A stretch of 14,602 nt of DNA from contig CAVCIY010000025.1 in the NCBI GenBank assembly GCA_963602445.1, forward strand, positions 1 to 14,602, in the 5' to 3' direction. How positions within the stretch are numbered: the first letter of the stretch is position 1; every line of letters begins with the position of its first letter. This document shows positions 4,870 to 11,003 of the stretch, one piece after another. The notes under the pieces were generated by a model. The model had not been told where the DNA came from. It was given only the letters and a program-made list of their open reading frames with translations, and did no database searches. The DNA is from Alangreenwoodia sp963602445. Lineage in GTDB: Bacteria > Bacillota > Clostridia > Peptostreptococcales > Anaerovoracaceae. The position numbers were made by a program, and so were the translations under genes.

Positions 4870-5238
4870 ATGGAAATTATCCTGACATTCTGTGCGACAT
4901 ATATGCAGTTCTATGAGATTTTTATATTAAAAGCTGTTTGTGTGCGAATGCAGAGTGGAAGGATATATTTTTATGATGTGCCGGACTACCTGGGTTTTGT
5001 GTTGCATTTTGCGATGTCGGTCATTCGGCCGCCGGGCATAGGCGCACCGGTCTGCCGCATGCTGCAGCTTGCATTTTGCATGAATGATGAATTATATGAA
5101 AAAGAGACGGTATTCACGGCATTTATGAAGATAAAAACGTGCGTTGTGAAGGAAACTGCCGATTGCAAAGACAGGTACAGAAGAAGAAGATTCCGGGGGA
5201 TGATGTATGGATTTCTCACATGTTTCAGTACTTTATGA
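4870..5238 (+). CDS. Unrecognised ORF at the mraZ position
   Basis: I do not recognise this 122-residue product. It occupies the slot where mraZ is usually found ahead of rsmH, but shows none of the MraZ landmarks (an early DEKGRL-type motif). It is rich in Cys, Met and aromatic residues. Its first 20 residues are hydrophobic (MEIILTFCATYMQFYEIFIL), and a basic patch RYRRRRFRG lies near residues 103-111. GAGGGAG at 4855-4861, 8 nt before the ATG, and the promoter at 4813-4841 support a start at 4870. A longer frame from 4777 would begin upstream of that promoter. The ORF overlaps rsmH by 32 nt in another frame, unusual for a real gene. It may be a genuine small gene, a leader ORF, or an open frame without function. 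Confidence 0.4.
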   Translation: MEIILTFCATYMQFYEIFILKAVCVRMQSGRIYFYDVPDYLGFVLHFAMSVIRPPGIGAPVCRMLQLAFCMNDELYEKETVFTAFMKIKTCVVKETADCKDRYRRRRFRGMMYGFLTCFSTL

Positions 5239-6139
5239 AAAATGTATGGAAAATCTCGATATTGACCCGGAAGGTATTTATGTAGACGGTACTCTCGGGG
5301 GCGGAGGTCATTCGTCCGGTATATGTGAGAGGCTCAGCAGCAAGGGAACTCTGATAGGAATTGACAGAGATACTGATGCGCTTCATGCGGCTTCTCAGAG
5401 GCTTGAAAAGTACGACTGCAGGAAGATATTTGTGCACGACAACTATTCTTCGATCAAAAACATTCTTGATAACCTTGGCATAGACAAGGTCGACGGTGCG
5501 TTGCTCGATTTAGGTGTTTCTTCATACCAGCTCGATACGGCAGAGAGAGGTTTCTCGTATATGCATGCGGCTCCGCTTGATATGCGTATGGACAGAGATG
5601 ACTCGTTTACGGCATATGATGTTGTAAATACCTATGATGAGAAAAAACTTAAGAACGTTATCAGCCGGTATGGCGAAGAAAAATGGGCAGCACGCATCAG
5701 CAAGTTTATTGTTGACGCGAGAAAGAGTGCTCCCATTGAGACTACAGACAGACTAGTTGAGATTATAAAAGCCGCAGTTCCGGCGGCAGCGCGTCGTGAG
5801 GGCCCTCATCCTGCGAAGCGTACATTTCAGGCAATCAGGATAGAAGTCAACGACGAGCTTGGTCAGCTTGAGGACGCTGTCGATTCTTTCATCGACATCC
5901 TGAAGCCAGGAGGAAGATTATGTATAATCACATTCCATTCGCTTGAGGATAGGATTGTGAAAGAAAAAATTGCAGCACGTGTAAATCCGTGCACTTGTCC
6001 GAAAAATCTTCCGTGTGTATGCGGAAAGAAACCGGAATTAAGGAAAATCAGCAGGAAGCCGATTATTCCGTCCGATTCGGAAATAGAAAAAAATCCTCGT
6101 GCAAGAAGCGCAAAGCTTCGCGTTGCCGAAAAACTTTAG
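5207..6139 (+). CDS. rsmH: 16S rRNA m4C1402 N4-methyltransferase RsmH (MraW)
   Basis: RsmH uses S-adenosylmethionine to methylate the N4 of C1402 in the decoding centre of 16S rRNA. The 310 residues match the family length. The start MDFSHVSVLYEK is canonical, with GGGGGA at 5195-5200 about 6 nt upstream. The SAM-binding loop VDGTLGGGGHS lies at 26-36 and GIDRDTDAL at 51-59. DGALLDLGVSSYQLD (96-110) and GFSYMHAAPLDMRMD (115-129) follow. The catalytic-side motifs RTFQAIRIEVNDEL (205-218) and ITFHSLEDRIVK (241-252) are intact. The C-terminal CTCPKNLPCVCGKKPE (262-277) is the Cys-rich tail usual in Firmicutes. In most relatives mraZ comes directly before this gene; here it does not. A 32-bp repeat array starts at its stop codon. 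Confidence 0.97.
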   Translation: MDFSHVSVLYEKCMENLDIDPEGIYVDGTLGGGGHSSGICERLSSKGTLIGIDRDTDALHAASQRLEKYDCRKIFVHDNYSSIKNILDNLGIDKVDGALLDLGVSSYQLDTAERGFSYMHAAPLDMRMDRDDSFTAYDVVNTYDEKKLKNVISRYGEEKWAARISKFIVDARKSAPIETTDRLVEIIKAAVPAAARREGPHPAKRTFQAIRIEVNDELGQLEDAVDSFIDILKPGGRLCIITFHSLEDRIVKEKIAARVNPCTCPKNLPCVCGKKPELRKISRKPIIPSDSEIEKNPRARSAKLRVAEKL

Positions 6140-6296
6140 AAAAGCTTTCGGGCAAGACGGGATTGAAACCGAAAAGCTTTCGAGCAGAGCAAATTTGGAA
6201 CCGAAAAGCTTTCGAGCAGAGCAAATTTGGAATCGAAAAGCTTTCGGGCAAGGCGAGATTTGAATCGCAAAGCTTTGTGGTTATGCGGCTTTGAAA
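6139..6296. repeat. 32-bp tandem repeat between rsmH and ftsL
   Basis: Four full units begin at 6139, 6171, 6203 and 6235, each opening with GAAAAGCTTTCG, and a degraded fifth follows at 6267-6296. Units 2 and 3 are almost identical. Each unit has a short inverted repeat, CGAAA-AGC-TTTCG. The array starts on the last base of the rsmH stop codon and fills most of the 228-bp gap. Because 32 is not a multiple of three, the frame shifts at every unit, so the array is not coding. Confidence 0.9.
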
Positions 6297-6367
6297 TGGA
6301 TTTATAAAGAAAGACTAAGATCGATCAAAAGCGCATGCTTTAGGTCGGAGGAAGGATAGATATTATT

Positions 6368-6895
6368 ATGGCATCATCAGCAGAGGCGTGGAACGGTTAT
6401 TCTTACGCTCGCGGCAGATATAAAAAGTCTGAAGCTTCAAAGAAGACGCAGACTGCGGCGAAAAAAACGAAAAACAAAAAGCGGTCGTTAAGGCTGAGTT
6501 CCAGGGAAAAAGGTCTGGTACTTCTGACCATACTGCTTGCAGGAATCTGCTGCTTGGCCGTTATCTTCATGCAGGCTTATGCATCTGACATAAACTACAA
6601 TGTATATGAGCTTAAAAGCGAGATTACCGAAGTAGAGGACGAAATTGACAATCTTTACGGAAAGATAAATACAGGATATACTCTTGACGATGTTGAAAGT
6701 TATGCGACAAACAATCTTGGGATGTATTTTCCTACTACAGATAAGTATATCTACGTAAAGAATATAGACAATACCGAAGATGTAGACAAGTATATTTCTG
6801 AACTTTCGGCTACGCAGAGGGGGACAGCGATTGTTCCGGAGGTTGCCGATGCTGCTGAAGCAGGCAGAATTCTTCTGTCGAGCACAGCAGATTGA
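6368..6895 (+). CDS. ftsL: Cell division protein FtsL-like
   Basis: FtsL is a small bitopic divisome protein that, with FtsB/DivIC and FtsQ/DivIB, activates septal peptidoglycan synthesis by FtsW and FtsI. This 175-residue protein has a Lys/Arg-rich cytoplasmic tail (about 1-48) and a single membrane helix (49-71, LLTILLAGICCLAVIFMQA region). A coiled-coil segment with heptad-like ELKSEITEVEDEIDNLYGKI follows (81-100). The C-terminal LDDVESYATNNLGMYFP (106-122) matches the usual 'A-x-x-LGM-x-x-P' ending of the FtsL/DivIC domain. About 45 more residues follow, longer than in most relatives. Sequence conservation in this family is low, so the name rests on topology, the LGM motif and the position between rsmH and ftsI. 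GGAGGAAGG at 6347-6355 precedes the ATG. A terminator candidate lies about 90 nt after the stop codon. Confidence 0.88.
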   Translation: MASSAEAWNGYSYARGRYKKSEASKKTQTAAKKTKNKKRSLRLSSREKGLVLLTILLAGICCLAVIFMQAYASDINYNVYELKSEITEVEDEIDNLYGKINTGYTLDDVESYATNNLGMYFPTTDKYIYVKNIDNTEDVDKYISELSATQRGTAIVPEVADAAEAGRILLSSTAD

Positions 6896-6987
6896 TGTAT
6901 GGCGGATGCCGTGTTAGACAGGGATGCCTTTTGAGGGAAAGCATTCCGGTTCAGACGGAGTTCGCAAGACAGTATATTTTGTGGATC

Positions 6988-7027
6988 AGGCGCCTATCTG
7001 TACACAGACGGGCGCCTTTATATTTTT
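6988..7027 (+). terminator. Intrinsic terminator candidate between ftsL and ftsI
   Basis: AGGCGCC at 6988-6994 pairs with GGCGCCT at 7011-7017. An inner TCTG/CAGA stem (6997-7000, 7005-7008) surrounds a TACA loop, and TTATATTTTT follows. This is a GC-rich stem with a U-rich tail inside what would otherwise be one operon. I see no convincing sigma-A promoter between it and ftsI at 7092. Confidence 0.7.
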
Positions 7028-7034
7028 AATGTGA

Positions 7035-7069
7035 GACGCCATATCAAATATCAAGTGAAATGGTGCGTC
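7035..7069 (+). promoter_or_regulatory. Inverted repeat upstream of ftsI
   Basis: GACGCCAT at 7035-7042 can pair with ATGGTGCGTC at 7060-7069, with a 2-nt bulge. It ends 10 nt before the ribosome site AAGAGG at 7079-7084. It may shape the ftsI leader RNA or, with the terminator just upstream, form an alternative structure. No known element is recognised. Confidence 0.3.
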
Positions 7070-7091
7070 GGAAATTATAAGAGGTAGTTTT

Positions 7092-9287
7092 ATGGTGATG
7101 AGAAAAAGGGAATCTCACGGAGAGGGTATAAGCAGAAAAAGAATAATGATCATATTTGTAGCTGTTATTGCGCTTTTTGCCGCTATAGTCTGCAGACTCG
7201 GCTATATACAGATTATCAAGGCCGATGAATATTCCGAGAAGGCTCTCAGCCAGCAGACGACAGACGTGGTTGTTACTGCTAAGAGAGGAAATATTTACGA
7301 TTCGAGCAATCAGCCTCTGGCTATAAATAAAGCCGGATATTCGGTATGGGTAAGACCTGCCGACATACAGGCAAAGGATGAAAAAGAAGAGAAAAAGGGA
7401 AATCCGGGATATATTGAAAATATGACAAAGATCCTCGAAAAGCTTTTTGCCGAGCAGGAAACCAAGGACGGAATAAAAACCGAAGATGATGAGGACAGCA
7501 AGGACAGCAAGGACAGCAAGGACAGCGAGGATAGCAAGAACAGCAAGGACAGCGAGTCGGACGAGGACGATGCTGACAGTGATGAGGAAGATTCAGACAA
7601 GGAATACGAAAAGATTTACGGATATTTGACGAGCGACAGCAAGTCAATCGTGAAGGTATGTTCGTTTGTCGATGATGAGATAAAGAAAAAGATTGAAAAG
7701 TATGTGGAAAAAGGTACCATTACCGGAATCCAGATAGAAAATACGACAAAAAGATATTATCCTATGGGAACATTCGCATCAAAGGTCATAGGATTTACAA
7801 ACAACGCAAACACAGGTGCGTCAGGTCTGGAACTGTATTTTGACAGATATTTAAACGGCACAAACGGAAGATCGATATACAGCAAGGATAATTCCGGAAG
7901 AAGCCTTTCAAACGGTGTCGAACGTTACTATGCGGCGGAAGACGGATGCAATATCGTGACGACGATAGATGAAGTTATACAGCAGTCTGCTGAGGATGCT
8001 GTTGAGACAGTCACGAAGAATACAGATGCTGAAAAGGCGATTGCGATAGTAATGGATCCTAAGACAGGATATGTACTTGCTATGGCAGAATATCCGACAT
8101 ATGATCCGAACGATCCTTACGAACCGACGGAAGAATACGATCTCGAAGCTTATGAGGAACTTGAGACTGAGGAAAAGACAACATTCCTAAATAAAATGTG
8201 GAGAAATTCATGCGTAAATGACGTTTACGAGCCGGGTTCTCCGTTCAAGCTTATAACTACCGGAATCGCGCTTGACGAAGGAAAAACAAGCATGAATGAC
8301 ACCTTTGTGTGCAACGGAATAGTTCAGGTTGCAGACGCTCAGCTCAAATGCCATGCATATCCTAGTTCTCACGGAACAGAAACACTCATGGTAGGTGTGG
8401 AAAACTCATGCAACCCTGTATTTATAGAGCTTTCGCACCGAATAGGGATAGATAAGTTCTATGAAAAGCTCGAACTTTTCGGATTTATGAATCTTACCGG
8501 AATAGAATGTCCAGGTGAGGCCGAGTCTATCATACAGTCAAAGTCGTCAGCCGGCATAGTCGGTCTGTCAACCATGTCATACGGCCAGGGTATCGCATGT
8601 ACTCCTATACAGGTCATTACGGCTCTCAGCTCGTTTGGAAACGGCGGAAAGATGATGCAGCCAAGGCTTGTAAAATCACTTACGGATGATGAAGGAAATG
8701 TTTTGGAATCTTACGAGCCGGAGGTAGTGGCACAGGTTGTTTCGGAAGAAACCGCAAGTGATATCTGTACCATGATGGAAGGCGTAGTAAAGGAAGGAAC
8801 CGGTAAGGCGGTTTATATTCCGGGATACAGAATCGGCGGAAAGACCGGTACTGCGCAAAAAGCCGGAGATGACGGAAAATATACAGAGTATACATATTCA
8901 TCGTTCTTCGCGATGGCACCTATGGACAATCCGCAGGTTGCGGTTCTTGTAGTAGTCGACTCTCCTAAGGGAGCGCACTCAGGTTCTGCTACAGCAGGCC
9001 CGGGCGTAAAGATGATAATGTCTGACGTTCTTCCTTATCTCAAGGTTAAGCCGTCTACGTCAACATCCTCCGAGGAAACCGAAAGTACTACTTCAGAGGA
9101 AAAGGAAGACGTGACTGTTCCGGATCTGACAGGGCTCACATATTCTGCTGCCAAGAGTAAGCTTGAAAAGCTTGGGCTTTCTGCTGTAAATTGTGCCTCG
9201 GATGAGGATTATAAGGTGGCAGATCAATATCCGAAATCGGGAAATACCGTAAAAGAGGGCAAATCGGTTTGTCTTTATGACGATTAA
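7092..9287 (+). CDS. ftsI: Class B penicillin-binding protein (FtsI/SpoVD type) with PASTA domain
   Basis: This is a monofunctional transpeptidase that cross-links peptidoglycan, acting at the division septum or, if the species sporulates, in the spore cortex. The 731 residues comprise a short cytoplasmic tail, a membrane anchor (about 18-36), the N-terminal dimerisation domain starting at RGNIYDSSNQPLA (65-77), the transpeptidase domain, and one PASTA domain (about 673-731, VTVPDLTGLTYSAAKSKLEKLG region). The active-site motifs are S383-P-F-K386, S439-C-N441 and K584-T-G586. The SxxK motif reads SPFK where STFK or a similar motif is usual. A low-complexity acidic insert of about 45 residues (129-171) interrupts the N-domain and is encoded by 9-bp repeats. 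AAGAGG at 7079-7084 supports the ATG at 7092; a second ATG at 7098 would make little difference. It may be transcribed only by read-through of the terminator at 6988-7027. Confidence 0.95.
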   Translation: MVMRKRESHGEGISRKRIMIIFVAVIALFAAIVCRLGYIQIIKADEYSEKALSQQTTDVVVTAKRGNIYDSSNQPLAINKAGYSVWVRPADIQAKDEKEEKKGNPGYIENMTKILEKLFAEQETKDGIKTEDDEDSKDSKDSKDSEDSKNSKDSESDEDDADSDEEDSDKEYEKIYGYLTSDSKSIVKVCSFVDDEIKKKIEKYVEKGTITGIQIENTTKRYYPMGTFASKVIGFTNNANTGASGLELYFDRYLNGTNGRSIYSKDNSGRSLSNGVERYYAAEDGCNIVTTIDEVIQQSAEDAVETVTKNTDAEKAIAIVMDPKTGYVLAMAEYPTYDPNDPYEPTEEYDLEAYEELETEEKTTFLNKMWRNSCVNDVYEPGSPFKLITTGIALDEGKTSMNDTFVCNGIVQVADAQLKCHAYPSSHGTETLMVGVENSCNPVFIELSHRIGIDKFYEKLELFGFMNLTGIECPGEAESIIQSKSSAGIVGLSTMSYGQGIACTPIQVITALSSFGNGGKMMQPRLVKSLTDDEGNVLESYEPEVVAQVVSEETASDICTMMEGVVKEGTGKAVYIPGYRIGGKTGTAQKAGDDGKYTEYTYSSFFAMAPMDNPQVAVLVVVDSPKGAHSGSATAGPGVKMIMSDVLPYLKVKPSTSTSSEETESTTSEEKEDVTVPDLTGLTYSAAKSKLEKLGLSAVNCASDEDYKVADQYPKSGNTVKEGKSVCLYDD
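7494..7556 (+). repeat. 9-bp in-frame repeat, 7 copies, inside ftsI
   Basis: Seven successive copies of the 9-bp unit GACAGCAAG (with GAG or AAC variants) encode (D/N)-S-(K/E) triplets at residues 135-155. A non-repetitive acidic run follows to residue 169. The insert sits in the extracytoplasmic N-domain, where relatives have a short loop. Confidence 0.9.
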
Positions 9288-9296
9288 TATTGTGTG

Positions 9297-9488
9297 GAAA
9301 ACGGACGGGAAACGGACGGAAAATAGATAGAAAACGTACGGGAACTAGATAAAAAACGGACGGAAAACGGACAGGAAACGGACGGGAAACGGACGGAAAC
9401 GGACGGGAAACAGATAGAAAACGGACGGGAAACGGACGGGAAACAGACGGAAACGTACAGAAAGCAGATAGAAAAACGGACAAAAAAA
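9297..9488. repeat. About 11-bp degenerate repeats between ftsI and murE
   Basis: About 17 units of 10-13 bp, mostly GGAAACGGACG with variants such as ATAGATAGAAA, fill the whole gap. The + strand is strongly purine-rich and almost free of T. Runs of three to six A recur about every 10-11 bp, close to the helical repeat, so the DNA could be intrinsically curved. The array runs right up to the murE ribosome site AAAGAGG at 9489-9495. Confidence 0.85.
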
Positions 9489-9505
9489 GAAAGAGGTCTT
9501 ATGAC

Positions 9506-10972
9506 ATGAAAATTTCCGAATTATTGAAAAATACAGATATGACTTGCAGCGAGAACGAAGGCAATATCGAAATTTCCGGAGTTTGTTACGATTCAAGAAA
9601 GGTCGCTTCCGGTGACATTTTCGTATGCATCAGTGGATTTAAGAGCGACGGGCATGTTTATGCGAAGTCTGCTGCTGATGCCGGAGCGAAGGCTGTCATA
9701 GCGGAGCACACTCTTGAAGATATCGGAGTGCCTGTCATTATTACGAATGACGCAAGAAAGGCTCTTTCTGCGGTCTCCGCAAATTTTTTCGGACGTCCGA
9801 GTGATGATATGCTTGTTTTCGGAGTCACGGGAACAAACGGGAAGACTACGACCTCTTATCTTCTCAAGTCGATAGTTGAGAAGTCAAATCGCGAATGCGC
9901 AGTTCTCGGAACGATAGCATACGTATATGGCGGACAAAAATTCAATTCTTCAAATACTACGCCCGAATCGTACGAGCTTCAGCGTATGTTTAGAGAAATG
10001 AAAGAAGAATACGGGACAAATGTGTGTGCTATGGAGGTATCATCGCATTCTCTGGCACTTTCAAGGGTTGCGGACATAGCATTTGATTACAGCCTGTTTA
10101 CGAACCTTACGCCTGACCATATGGATTTTCATAAGGATTTTGAGGATTATTTCGCCGCAAAGAAAAAGCTTTTTGAGATTACTTCAAAATGCAGCGTCAT
10201 AAATGTCGATGACAGCTACGGAAAGCGTCTTGCCGACGAGCTTCGTGCGGAAGGAAAAAATGTAAAGACATGTGCAGTCGACGATGATGCAGCTGATTAC
10301 AGAGCAGTTGTCATTGATAAGTCTGTTTCCGGCAGCACTGTGGAGTTTATTGCGCCGAAAGGAAGCTTGGGCAAGCTTCACATAAATACACCGGGTCACT
10401 TCTCTATAGAAAATGCCATCGGCGCAGCTGCCGTCACACTTGAGGCGGGCATTCCGTGGGAATACGTGAAGGCCGGAATAGAGAGTGTAAAGGGCGTTGC
10501 CGGAAGGTTTGAAAGTGTCGAAAACAGCAAGGGAATGACTGTCATAGTTGATTATGCGCACACTCCTGACGCTTTGGAAAATGTGCTCAAGACAGCAAGG
10601 GAATTTACGGAAAACAAGCTCATCACGGTTTTCGGATGCGGAGGCGACAGAGACCGTACGAAGCGTCCTATTATGGGAAAGGCAGCGGGAGAACTTTCTG
10701 ATTATTGTGTGGTCACAAGCGACAATCCGCGCACCGAGGATCCGTTTAAGATTCTTGAAGATATTATTCCGGGAATCGAGCCTACGGGATGCGAATTCAC
10801 CGTCATTGAGGACAGACGAAGAGCGATAAAGCAGGCCTTGAAGAAATATGAAAAGGGTGATGTTGTCATTATCGCGGGAAAGGGTCACGAGGATTATCAG
10901 ATAATAGGCACAGTAAAGCAATATTTTGATGATCGCGAGACTGCGCTTCAGATAATAGAACAAGAAATCTAG
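9506..10972 (+). CDS. murE: UDP-MurNAc-tripeptide synthetase MurE (meso-DAP adding)
   Basis: MurE adds the third amino acid to UDP-MurNAc-L-Ala-D-Glu, using ATP, in the cytoplasm. The 488 residues are normal for the family. The N-domain includes YDSRKVASGDIFVCISG (28-44). The ATP loop GTNGKTTT is at 109-116. The substrate-binding segment SSNTTPES lies at 148-155, EVSSHSLALSRV at 177-188 and NLTPDHMDFH at 200-209. The carbamylated-Lys region is FAAKKKLFE (216-224). The amino-acid specificity motif is SDNPRTEDP (405-413). DNPR is the signature of meso-diaminopimelate enzymes, whereas L-lysine enzymes differ at the Arg, so the peptidoglycan is predicted to be A1-gamma type. GKGHEDYQ is at 458-465. 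AAAGAGG at 9489-9495 lies 10 nt before the ATG. The ATG at 9501 is in another frame. murF starts 31 nt downstream. Confidence 0.98.
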   Translation: MKISELLKNTDMTCSENEGNIEISGVCYDSRKVASGDIFVCISGFKSDGHVYAKSAADAGAKAVIAEHTLEDIGVPVIITNDARKALSAVSANFFGRPSDDMLVFGVTGTNGKTTTSYLLKSIVEKSNRECAVLGTIAYVYGGQKFNSSNTTPESYELQRMFREMKEEYGTNVCAMEVSSHSLALSRVADIAFDYSLFTNLTPDHMDFHKDFEDYFAAKKKLFEITSKCSVINVDDSYGKRLADELRAEGKNVKTCAVDDDAADYRAVVIDKSVSGSTVEFIAPKGSLGKLHINTPGHFSIENAIGAAAVTLEAGIPWEYVKAGIESVKGVAGRFESVENSKGMTVIVDYAHTPDALENVLKTAREFTENKLITVFGCGGDRDRTKRPIMGKAAGELSDYCVVTSDNPRTEDPFKILEDIIPGIEPTGCEFTVIEDRRRAIKQALKKYEKGDVVIIAGKGHEDYQIIGTVKQYFDDRETALQIIEQEI

Positions 10973-11003
10973 AAGAACTGCAGTAGATTTTTAGGAGATT
11001 TTT

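Noticed and set aside
5989..6294. 101-codon + strand frame crossing from rsmH into the 32-bp repeats
   Set aside because: It overlaps rsmH in another frame and passes through repeats whose period is not a multiple of three; no ribosome site.
7310..7647. Minus-strand frames rich in Ser/Leu or Cys/Pro opposite ftsI
   Set aside because: Low-complexity products are the complement of the GACAGCAAG repeats, not independent genes.
9136..9596. Minus-strand frames with FPVRF repeats between ftsI and murE
   Set aside because: They are open only because the + strand array is nearly free of T; no promoter or ribosome site and no conserved domain.
10184..10963. 259-codon minus-strand frame opposite murE
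   Set aside because: It is the antisense shadow of a well-conserved gene, has no recognisable domain and no ribosome site.
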